A stretch of DNA of 48,887 nucleotides from Lysobacterales bacterium. Lineage in GTDB: Bacteria; Pseudomonadota; Gammaproteobacteria; Xanthomonadales; Xanthomonadaceae. Location of the stretch: the NCBI GenBank assembly GCA_020442465.1, contig JAGRJY010000170.1, positions 1-48,887 on the forward strand, given 5' to 3'. Made by a program: the position numbers and the translations under genes. Of the stretch, positions 1 to 7,099 are shown in pieces. The notes under the pieces are model-generated. The model did not search any database. It was given only the letters and a program-made list of their open reading frames with translations, and was not told where the DNA came from. Each line of letters starts with the position of its first letter. Position 1 is the first letter of the stretch.

Positions 1-391
1 GGATGGCCGCCCAGTGGGGCCCCTGCCGGTCGGCGGGCGGCTGGAGGATCAGCCCGAAGGGACGCGCGCACGATGCGCGCGTGTTTTTCGCCAGCACACG
101 GAGGTGCTGTCGGAAAACCCCGCAAGCCGAACGCGTACTCGGAGGGCAGGATGCCCGGAGAGCGACTGGCTGGGGTGGCCTTCTCTTTGGTTATTTTCTC
201 TTGGCCACTCAAGAGAAAGTGACTCGGGCCGACCGCAGGTCGGTACGAAACGCTTTGCTTTCGAATCCAGGTTCCGCGATGCGGGACTGCCGCAGGCCGC
301 AGCCCGCGAGCACCAGTCGCCCGCTCCCTGCGGCTCCGGCCGCACGCCGGGCTTCCACCCCGCGCGCGGCCGAGCGCCCCCTCGATGACGG
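1..391. repeat. Gene-poor edge region with repeat-like character
   Basis: No convincing gene lies here. Frames are open by chance but give low-complexity Arg/Pro-rich translations without family signatures. The region holds a terminator near its start. An AT-richer patch at about 181-220 contains a 9-bp perfect inverted repeat (195-203 with 210-218, 6-nt loop). From memory, similar stretches that translate to a 'WPSLWLFSLG'-like peptide recur between genes in xanthomonad-type genomes, so I treat it as a dispersed intergenic repeat. That reading is recollection plus inference; only one copy is visible in this window. Confidence 0.4.
62..88 (+). terminator. Intrinsic terminator of an upstream (off-window) plus-strand unit
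   Basis: A perfect 9-bp GC-rich stem (62-70 with 74-82) closes a CGA triloop and is followed, after one G, by five T residues (84-88). This is a textbook rho-independent terminator for transcription entering from the left edge. Confidence 0.8.
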
Positions 392-1048
392 TTACTTCTC
401 GACGGTTTGCGCGTCGATGCGGATCGGGGTCACACCCTTGAGCGGACCGATCTTCGCGGTGGGATGCACCTCGAGTTCGACTTCCCGTTCGAACATCAGG
501 GTGCCCTTGACCACCGAGTTCGCACCGATGGTGACACGGGGCGGCTTGCTGTTGCTGTCGCCCCAGAAGTTCCAGCCCTTCGATTTCTTCACCGTGATGC
601 CGCCGTGCACGAAGCTGCCCTCGTCGACGGTGATCGAACCGTTGACGTTGGAGAGATCGCCCTGCACTTCGGCGCCGCGCAGCTTGAGCGAGCCGTTGAC
701 GGTCTCGACGCTGCCGCCGACGCGAGCACCTTGCCGCAGGCTGATGCCGCCGTTGACCGATTCGACCCCGAACTCGACGCTGGCGTCGCGCTCGATGCTG
801 ATCGAGCCGTTGACGGCCTCGGCACTGCGCACGCGCGCGCGCTCGTCGATCGAGATGCTGCCGTTGACGGTGCTGACTTCTTCGGCCTCGACGTCGGCAC
901 GCACCGAGATGGCGCCGTTGACGGTTTCGAGGTCACCGTAGGCCTTGCCCGACTCGGTGCGGATCGCACCGTTGAGCTTGTCGATGTTCGGGCCCTCGGC
1001 CAGCGCCAGGGGCGAGACCAGGATCAGGGCAAGCAGGATATGACGCAT
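392..1048 (-). CDS. Secreted beta-solenoid repeat protein (DUF4097/bactofilin-like)
   Basis: A 218-residue protein with a signal peptide (MRHILLALILVSPLALAEG) and probable cleavage after ALA. The body is seven copies of an 18-19 residue repeat, each starting LNG or VNG followed by alternating hydrophobic and polar residues (VNGSISI, VNGGISL, VNGSLKL). That is the signature of a right-handed beta-helix such as bactofilins or DUF4097 proteins. The C-terminal 60 residues (from about KKSKGWNFWG) leave the repeat. The start is supported by GGGAG 7 nt upstream; longer open sequence 5' of it lacks a ribosome site and would bury the signal peptide. It stands alone, divergent from gpmI. The envelope location is inferred from the signal peptide; the specific function is unknown. 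Confidence 0.8.
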   Translation of the reverse strand: MRHILLALILVSPLALAEGPNIDKLNGAIRTESGKAYGDLETVNGAISVRADVEAEEVSTVNGSISIDERARVRSAEAVNGSISIERDASVEFGVESVNGGISLRQGARVGGSVETVNGSLKLRGAEVQGDLSNVNGSITVDEGSFVHGGITVKKSKGWNFWGDSNSKPPRVTIGANSVVKGTLMFEREVELEVHPTAKIGPLKGVTPIRIDAQTVEK

Positions 1049-1307
1049 GTCGCACTCCCGATGATGGATGGGTAGGTGGGTCGCAGGTGAAACACGATCC
1101 TGCTGCAGGGTCAGATGCGGATTGCCGCAGAAAGGTTGAAATGCGTCGGCGGTCGATGCGCACCGCGACCGTACACGTACACTAGACCGCACATCGGCCC
1201 GCCCGCCGGGCCGCCCATTCCGGCGACTTGATTCCGCTCCGGTTGCCTCGACATGACCCATAGGGGCGTCGCTTGCCGGCATCGACGCCGGCGCACGATG
1301 AGGCAGC

Positions 1308-2945
1308 ATGGATCCGAAAGGCAGTGATGTGAGCACCGACCAACCACGCAAGAAGCGCCCAGTGCTGTTGCTGATCCTCGACGGCTGGGGCTACCGCGAA
1401 GATCCCACCGACAACGCGATCGCCCAGGCCAAGGCGCCAAACTGGCGCGCGCTGTGGCGCGAGCGGCCGCACACGCTGATCCACACCAGCGGCCTGCGCG
1501 TCGGTCTGCCGGACGGCCAGATGGGCAACTCGGAGGTCGGCCACATGAATCTCGGCGCAGGCCGGGTCGTGTACCAGGAACTCACCCGCATCGACCGCGC
1601 CATCGCGGACGGCAGCTTTGCGCACAACGACGCGCTGTGTCAGGCCTGTGATGCCGCCATCGACGCGCAAGGCACGCTGCACGTGCTCGGCCTGCTTTCA
1701 CCCGGCGGCGTACACAGCCACGAAGAGCACATCTTCGCGATGCTGCGGATGGCTGCGGCGCGCGGCGTGCCGCGGACCGCGGTACACGTGTTTCTCGACG
1801 GCCGCGACACGCCGCCGCGCTCGGCGATGACGAGCCTGCTGCGGCTGCAGTCGGTGTGCGACGAGGTCAGCACCGGTCTGCGGGTCGCCACGACGGAACG
1901 CCTGGGCGGGTCGCTGCTGCGCCGGCTCGATCTCAAGGGCCCGGTGGCGGCGATTGCCAGCGTTTCCGGGCGCTACTTCGGCATGGACCGGGACAAGCGC
2001 TGGGCGCGTGTCGCCGAATCGTGGCAGGCGATCGTCGCCGGCCAGGCCGAGCATCAGTACGCCGACGCGGTGACGGCGCTCGAGGCCGCCTACGCGCGCG
2101 GTGAGAACGACGAATTCGTGCGGCCAAGCCTGATCGGCGGCGGCGCACCGATCGCCGACGGCGACGCAGTGGTGTTCATGAACTTCCGCGCCGACCGCGC
2201 GCGCCAGCTCACCCAGGCGCTGGTGCTGGACGACTTCGACGGATTCGATCGCGGCCGCCGACCGGCGCTGTCGGCGATGACCACGCTGACCGAATACGCC
2301 GAAGGTCTGCCCGTGGCCGTGGCCTATCCGCCGAGCAAGCTGAAAGACACCCTGCCCGAGCTGGTTGCCGAGGCCGGCATGCATCAGCTGCGCATCGCCG
2401 AAACCGAAAAATACGCCCATGTGACATTCTTCTTCTCGGGCGGCGTCGAGTCGGAGTATCCGGGAGAGGAACGCATCCTGGTGCCCTCGCCCAAGGTCGC
2501 CACCTACGACCTGCAGCCGGAAATGAGCTGCCCGGAAGTCACCGACCGACTGGTTGACGCGATCGGCAGCGGTCGCTTCGACCTTATCGTCTGCAACATC
2601 GCCAATCCCGACATGGTCGGGCATACGGGGGTACTGGAAGCCGCCGTGGCTGCCGTGGAGGCCGTCGACCAGGCACTGGGCCGGATCACCACCGCCATCG
2701 AAGCGGCGGGCGGTGCGATGCTGATCACCGCCGACCACGGCAACCTGGAGCAGATGCGCGACCCCGACACCGGACAGCCGCATACCCAGCACACCACCGG
2801 GCCGGTGCCGCTGGTGATGGTCGGCGCCGACGCTGCGCTGGACGAGGGCGGTGCCCTGTGCGACATCGCGCCCACGGTGCTGGAGCTGCTTGGCTTGCCG
2901 GTGCCCGCAGCGATGACCGGGCACAGCCTGCTTCGGGCGGCCTGA
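1308..2945 (+). CDS. gpmI: 2,3-bisphosphoglycerate-independent phosphoglycerate mutase
   Basis: Interconverts 3- and 2-phosphoglycerate in glycolysis and gluconeogenesis using two Mn ions and a phosphoserine intermediate. The 545-residue length is close to the family norm (about 510-520). The first metal motif (LLILDGWGYR) is near the N terminus, the catalytic serine is in MGNSEVGH (Ser75 with this start), and the C-terminal metal motif TADHGN is intact. A GTG at 1329 with AAAGG 7 nt upstream is a credible alternative start seven residues in; the ATG at 1308 has GAGG at only 4 nt. A TACACT hexamer at 1178-1183 could be a -10 element. envC follows after 6 nt, a pairing often seen in gammaproteobacteria. 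Confidence 0.95.
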   Translation: MDPKGSDVSTDQPRKKRPVLLLILDGWGYREDPTDNAIAQAKAPNWRALWRERPHTLIHTSGLRVGLPDGQMGNSEVGHMNLGAGRVVYQELTRIDRAIADGSFAHNDALCQACDAAIDAQGTLHVLGLLSPGGVHSHEEHIFAMLRMAAARGVPRTAVHVFLDGRDTPPRSAMTSLLRLQSVCDEVSTGLRVATTERLGGSLLRRLDLKGPVAAIASVSGRYFGMDRDKRWARVAESWQAIVAGQAEHQYADAVTALEAAYARGENDEFVRPSLIGGGAPIADGDAVVFMNFRADRARQLTQALVLDDFDGFDRGRRPALSAMTTLTEYAEGLPVAVAYPPSKLKDTLPELVAEAGMHQLRIAETEKYAHVTFFFSGGVESEYPGEERILVPSPKVATYDLQPEMSCPEVTDRLVDAIGSGRFDLIVCNIANPDMVGHTGVLEAAVAAVEAVDQALGRITTAIEAAGGAMLITADHGNLEQMRDPDTGQPHTQHTTGPVPLVMVGADAALDEGGALCDIAPTVLELLGLPVPAAMTGHSLLRAA

Positions 2946-2951
2946 AGCCGG

Positions 2952-4112
2952 ATGCGACTGGCCGCCGCGCTGCTGCTCGCCGGCCTCGCCTGCCTGCCGG
3001 CGGCGCTACCGGCGGCGGAGGACGAGAACAGCCAGAGCGAGCAGAAGGTCCAACAGCAGCTCGACGCGGTGCGCGCGAACCTGCGCGAGCTGGCGGCCCG
3101 GCAGCAGGCGCTGCTCGGCGAGCGCGAGGCCGTGGCGGCGCAGATGCGCGATGCCGACCTCGAGATCGCAGCCGTGGCACGCGAGCTCGATGCCACCCGC
3201 GCCGAGCAGGCGAGCCAGAACACCGAGCTTGAGCGCCTGCGCGGCGAGCGCGATGCGCTGCAGGCCGCATCGGCCAGCCAGCGGGCGACGCTGGCCACCC
3301 TGGTGCGCTCGATCTATGCGGCGGGTCGCCACGAGCAGCTGAAACTGCTGCTCGCGCAGGACAGCATCGAACGGCTGCACCGCGGCCTGATCTACTACCG
3401 TTATCTTCAGCGCGACCGCCTGGGTCAGCTCAAGCAGACCCTGGCCGGGCTGGCCGAGCTGGCCCGCGCCGAGCTGGCCGTGCGTGCGCAGCAGGAGGCG
3501 CTGGCGGCGACCGAGGCCCGACTTGATCTGCAGGCCGGCGAACTCGCCAGCGCCCGGGCCCGGCGCGCCGAACTGCTGGCCCGGCTGGAGAAGGAATATG
3601 CCGATGCGCAGTCCCGCTCGCGCGCACTGGGACGCGACGAGAGCGCGCTGAAGCACCTGCTGCAGTCGATCCGCGACATCTTCGCCGACATCCCCAGGCA
3701 CCTGGGCCGCGGCGCCTCGCTGGCCCAACAGCGCGGCAAGCTGCCGCGCCCGGCGATCGGCCGGCTGCGGGTCGGCTACGCCGGCACCCTGCCGGACGGC
3801 CGACCCAGCCGCGGCTGGTGGATCGAGACGGCCGACGGCGGCGACGTACGCGCGATTGCCCATGGGCGGGTGGCGTTCGCCGAGTGGATGAAAGGCTACG
3901 GACTGCTGGTCATCATCGAACATGGCGACGACTACATGAGCCTGTATGCCGGCAACGACGCCCTGCGGGTCGAACCCGGCGACTGGGTCGAGGCGGGTCA
4001 GGCGCTGGCGCAGGCAGGCCGCTCGGGCGGCTTCGACGCGCCCGGGGTGTACTTCGAGCTGCGCCGCAAGGGCCAGACTCTCGATCCGTCGGCCTGGCTG
4101 AGCCGGCGCTGA
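2952..4112 (+). CDS. envC: Murein hydrolase activator EnvC (LytM-like)
   Basis: A periplasmic activator of AmiA/AmiB amidases at the division septum. The 386 residues comprise a signal peptide (first about 22 residues, ending ALPAAE), a long Ala/Glu/Arg/Leu-rich coiled coil (about 25-250) and a LytM/M23-type domain (about 270-386). The M23 zinc ligands are lost: the H-x-H position reads GVYFEL and the first His/Asp motif reads WWIETADGGD. That is the non-catalytic state expected of EnvC rather than an active endopeptidase. It lies 6 nt after gpmI and 74 nt before ctpA, and could be co-transcribed with both. Confidence 0.9.
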   Translation: MRLAAALLLAGLACLPAALPAAEDENSQSEQKVQQQLDAVRANLRELAARQQALLGEREAVAAQMRDADLEIAAVARELDATRAEQASQNTELERLRGERDALQAASASQRATLATLVRSIYAAGRHEQLKLLLAQDSIERLHRGLIYYRYLQRDRLGQLKQTLAGLAELARAELAVRAQQEALAATEARLDLQAGELASARARRAELLARLEKEYADAQSRSRALGRDESALKHLLQSIRDIFADIPRHLGRGASLAQQRGKLPRPAIGRLRVGYAGTLPDGRPSRGWWIETADGGDVRAIAHGRVAFAEWMKGYGLLVIIEHGDDYMSLYAGNDALRVEPGDWVEAGQALAQAGRSGGFDAPGVYFELRRKGQTLDPSAWLSRR

Positions 4113-4174
4113 GCTGCGGTCGAACGAGTCGCCGGCGTGCAGGCGGCGCTCACACGGGTTGCGCCGCGGTCGTT

Positions 4175-4180
4175 CATAAT
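4175..4180 (+). promoter_or_regulatory. Candidate -10 element for leaderless ctpA mRNA
   Basis: CATAAT ends exactly 6 nt before the ctpA ATG, so transcription starting about 7 nt downstream would begin at the A of the start codon. No good -35 box is visible. No normal Shine-Dalgarno sequence is present (GGGG sits only 2 nt from the ATG), which fits leaderless initiation. This is inferred from geometry. Confidence 0.35.
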
Positions 4181-4186
4181 GGGGCC

Positions 4187-5551
4187 ATGCGCAAACCCTA
4201 CGTGTCGTGGATGCTCGCCGGCCTGCTGGCCGTCACTGGCCCGGCCTTCGGCGCCGACGCCGAAAAAACCGCAGACGTCGAGACCGCTGCGAACGAAGCG
4301 GTCGCGGACGACGCTGCGGCCGCCGACGATGGCGCGATCGAGACCGCGGCCGAAGACCGCGTCAGCATCGACGAGATCCGCCGCTTCGTCTCGGTGTTCC
4401 GTGCGGTCAAGCAGGCCTATGTCGAACCGATCGACGACGAGCGCCTGATGCGCGCCGCGATCCGCGGTCTGCTCTCCGATCTGGACCCGCACAGCGCCTA
4501 CCTCGACGCCTCGCAATCGAAGGACCTCGACGAGATGGCGACCGGCGCCTACGACGGCCTCGGGATCGAGGTGGTGCAGAACGCCGACCGGACCCTGACC
4601 GTGATCGCACCGATCGACGACACGCCGGCCGCGCGCGCCGGCATCCGCCCTGGCGACGTGATCGTCGAGATCGACGGCGCCACCATCAGTGCCGAGAACG
4701 TCGATGCGGCGGTGGAGTCGATGCGCGGTGCGCCGGGTACGATGATCCGGCTGAAGATCCAGCGCGACGGCACGGCCGAACTGCTCGACTTCGAACTGAA
4801 GCGCGAGACGATCCGGGTGGCGAGTGCGAAGGGGCGCATGCTGGAGTCCGGCATCGGCTATCTGCGCATCAGCAATTTCCAGCAGGACACCGGCAAGGAA
4901 GCCGCCGCGCAGCTCGCCAAGCTGGCCAAGGGCGGTGCCTTGCAGGGACTGGTGCTCGACCTGCGCAGCAACCCCGGCGGCTTGCTGTTCTCGGCGGTCG
5001 CGCTGGCCGACCTGTTTCTTGAAGAAGGCGAGATCGTCTCCACCCGGGGTCGCCTGCCCTACGCCAACAGTTCGCAGAAAGCGCAGCGCGGGGACGTGCT
5101 GAAGGGCGCACCGATGGTGGTCCTGATCGACGCCGGCACGGCCTCGGCGGCCGAAGTGGTCACCGCTGCGCTGCAGGATCGCAAGCGCGCCCTGGTGATG
5201 GGCAATCGCAGCTTCGGCAAGGGCTCGGTGCAAACCGTGCTGCCGATCGACAATGGCGACACCCTGAAACTGACCACCTCGCGCTACTACGGTCCGAGCG
5301 GTCGTTCGATCCAGGCCACCGGCATCGTGCCCGACATCGTGCTGCCGGAGCGCGTCGAATGGCGCGAGGCACGCGCCCTCGGCACGGTGCGCGAGCAAGA
5401 CCTTCCGGGCCATCTCGAGGCCGAACAGGGCGGCACGAAGGCCGATGGCACGCCGTCGCCCCCGACCTCGACGAGCGATGAGGACTTCGCGATCAGGGAA
5501 GCCGTGCACCTGCTCAAGGGCTTGGCGCTGTACGTGCGCAAGTCCGGCTGA
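4187..5551 (+). CDS. ctpA: C-terminal processing serine protease (S41 family)
   Basis: A 454-residue periplasmic carboxyl-terminal processing protease. It has a signal peptide (first about 23 residues, ending AFGAD), an acidic Ala/Glu linker (about 25-60), an N-terminal helical region with DLDPHSAYL, a PDZ domain (about 120-205; GLGIEV, AGIRPGD) and the S41 catalytic core. That core contains LRSNPGG, the nucleophile region GTASAAE and the lysine motif SFGKGSVQ, so the Ser/Lys dyad is intact. A poorly conserved tail rich in Thr/Ser/Pro follows. The ATG at 4187 is the only start giving a clean signal peptide. In related bacteria these proteases trim envelope or peptidoglycan-hydrolase proteins, which suits the neighbouring EnvC. 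Confidence 0.93.
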   Translation: MRKPYVSWMLAGLLAVTGPAFGADAEKTADVETAANEAVADDAAAADDGAIETAAEDRVSIDEIRRFVSVFRAVKQAYVEPIDDERLMRAAIRGLLSDLDPHSAYLDASQSKDLDEMATGAYDGLGIEVVQNADRTLTVIAPIDDTPAARAGIRPGDVIVEIDGATISAENVDAAVESMRGAPGTMIRLKIQRDGTAELLDFELKRETIRVASAKGRMLESGIGYLRISNFQQDTGKEAAAQLAKLAKGGALQGLVLDLRSNPGGLLFSAVALADLFLEEGEIVSTRGRLPYANSSQKAQRGDVLKGAPMVVLIDAGTASAAEVVTAALQDRKRALVMGNRSFGKGSVQTVLPIDNGDTLKLTTSRYYGPSGRSIQATGIVPDIVLPERVEWREARALGTVREQDLPGHLEAEQGGTKADGTPSPPTSTSDEDFAIREAVHLLKGLALYVRKSG

Positions 5552-5598
5552 GGCATCGACGCGGCGGCGTCGGCCGGCCTGCGCCGGCACGCCTGCAC

Positions 5599-6354
5599 CT
5601 ATCGTTTCACCGTCGCTCGCGCTGGGCCGTAGAACGCGGTCAACGCCGCGGCGACATCGGGGTAGACCGAGACCAGCTGGTCGGGCGCGGTGAAGTGGTA
5701 CTCGCTGACGACGGCAAAGAACTCCCCCTCGGCCTCGGCGGCGTAGTCGTCAATCGGCGGCGACTCACCGCGGTCCAGGCGGGCATTCAGGTCGTCGAAG
5801 GCTGCCTGGAAGGCATCGATCCAGCGCCGCCGATGCGCCGCGTCGGGCAGGGCCGGCGTGCCGTTCATCGCGCCGTCCGACAGGTCGAGCTTGTGCGCGA
5901 TCTCGTGCACCACCACGTCGAATCCGGGCTGGGGATCAGCCAGATCGGCCAGCACATCGATCCACGACAGCACGATCGGGCCGTCTTCCCAGGCCTCGCC
6001 AGCAAGCTCTTCGTCCCACTCGCGCACCAGGCCATCGTCGTCGGCATGCGTGCGCCGAACGCGAAATTGGCCCGGATAGACGATCAGGTCGCGCCAGCGT
6101 CCGAGCAGCCGCTCGTCGAGATGACGCAGCGGTCGCGTGCACAAGGTGGCGATCAGGGCGCGGCGCGCGTCGTCGAGACGCATGTCCTGGGCAGCATGGA
6201 TGTCGTGGCTGGCGAGGAAACGCTCGGCGCGGGCGCGATCGCCTGCGTCCGGCGCCGCGCCATGGCGCCAGCTCAGACGTCGGCAGACTCGAAGCCAGAC
6301 TTGATCGTCGATGGGTTCGGCGCGACGGCGTCGCCACCAGAGGGGACTGAACAC
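5599..6354 (-). CDS. mtfA: M90-family zinc metallopeptidase MtfA
   Basis: A 251-residue cytosolic zinc peptidase of the MtfA (YeeI) family. In Escherichia coli MtfA binds the repressor Mlc and so affects glucose uptake; whether Mlc exists here cannot be seen. Zinc-binding HEIAH is at residues 150-154 (H150, E151, H154), and the downstream region around EFFAVVSEYHF supplies the third glutamate ligand typical of the family. The start codon is GTG with no strong ribosome site. It converges on ctpA with 47 nt between the two stops. Confidence 0.9.
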   Translation of the reverse strand: MFSPLWWRRRRAEPIDDQVWLRVCRRLSWRHGAAPDAGDRARAERFLASHDIHAAQDMRLDDARRALIATLCTRPLRHLDERLLGRWRDLIVYPGQFRVRRTHADDDGLVREWDEELAGEAWEDGPIVLSWIDVLADLADPQPGFDVVVHEIAHKLDLSDGAMNGTPALPDAAHRRRWIDAFQAAFDDLNARLDRGESPPIDDYAAEAEGEFFAVVSEYHFTAPDQLVSVYPDVAAALTAFYGPARATVKR

Positions 6355-6380
6355 GCGGATCTCGGACTGGCGAACTGCCC

Positions 6381-6421
6381 GGCAAGGGCGCGCGGAGTGT
6401 TGGAGTGTACGCGCCCTTGCC
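6381..6421. repeat. 12-bp perfect inverted repeat upstream of mtfA
   Basis: GGCAAGGGCGCG at 6381-6392 pairs with CGCGCCCTTGCC at 6410-6421 around a 17-nt spacer. It sits 27 bp before the mtfA start and 3' of the small secreted gene at 6633. No T-run follows on either strand, so an operator or a factor-dependent terminator is more likely than an intrinsic terminator. Confidence 0.5.
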
Positions 6422-6632
6422 GTCCTGCCCTGAGCCTGTGCACTAGATCAGACCGCGAAGGTCCGAAACGGTTCCGGCCCACCGACCGGGCGGGGACGGT
6501 TCGTTCAGGTTTCGGGACGCAGCAGGTCAGCGCCAGGGGGGACCGCAAGGACCATGCCGACATCGAACTCGACGTCGTGCGCGAACATCAAGGCACCCTC
6601 GATCGACGCAGCCTCAATCAACCCGGCATGCG

Positions 6633-6905
6633 TCAGCGCATCATTCCAGGCAGATAGCTCTGCCAGCGCGGCCGGTTGCGCACGGGCTTCACCGCGGCAT
6701 CGCCACCGCCACCTTCCACCCGGGCAGACTGCGGCTTCGACGCGTCCTCGGTGACGGCCACCTCATCGCTCACCGAAGCGGATCGGGCGCGCTCCGGGCA
6801 CTGCCCGCCGGCGCCGACGAAGACGTCGTCGCCAGCAACCGCGACGCCGGCACAAAGCAGAAAACTGAGCATGGAGGCAGCGAGGAGCGGCGTACGGCGG
6901 GGCAT
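6633..6905 (-). CDS. Small secreted protein with C-terminal PRWQSYLPGM motif
   Basis: A 90-residue protein with a good signal peptide (about 24 residues, ending GVAVAGD) and a short Gly/Ala/Glu-rich middle. It ends in PRWQSYLPGMMR. I recall similar short secreted proteins ending in a Trp-x-x-(Tyr/Phe)-Leu-Pro-Gly-Met tail from xanthomonad-type genomes, but no function is known to me. It contains one cysteine in the mature part. It is divergent from the fatty-acid kinase gene with a 194-nt shared upstream region. A TATCAT hexamer about 70 bp upstream is a candidate -10. Confidence 0.65.
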   Translation of the reverse strand: MPRRTPLLAASMLSFLLCAGVAVAGDDVFVGAGGQCPERARSASVSDEVAVTEDASKPQSARVEGGGGDAAVKPVRNRPRWQSYLPGMMR

Positions 6906-6975
6906 GGTCGGGTCCGGCTGACTTCAGTTCTGGGTGGGATGCAGCAAGCGGGGAAAAAGTTGCATCCCTGTGCGC

Positions 6976-6981
6976 ATGATA
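6976..6981 (-). promoter_or_regulatory. Candidate -10 element for the 6633-6905 gene
   Basis: On the minus strand this reads TATCAT, a close match to the sigma-70 -10 consensus, about 70 bp before the start codon. No recognisable -35 was found. The call rests on this hexamer alone in GC-rich sequence. Confidence 0.3.
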
Positions 6982-7099
6982 GGTCGGCACCGGCCGGGGC
7001 GGCTGTCGTCCGGACCGGCGGCGCGCTCGCTTCGCCGCGCGACGATCCGGCGCTGCGGCGCAACATGGAGGGTCGGCGAAGCTCTGGCAGACTCCTCGC

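Noticed and set aside
255..275. TTCGAATCC resembling a tRNA T-loop
   Set aside because: No acceptor, D or anticodon arm can be folded around it.
14..388. A 124-codon frame at the left edge
   Set aside because: It spans the intrinsic terminator hairpin at 62-88, has Arg-rich low-complexity translation and no ribosome site; treated as repeat-like DNA, not a gene.
600..990. Regular short DNA repeats (about every 54-57 bp) that might be a CRISPR array
   Set aside because: They encode the repeated VNG coil of a secreted protein, drift in sequence, and have no spacer structure or cas genes.
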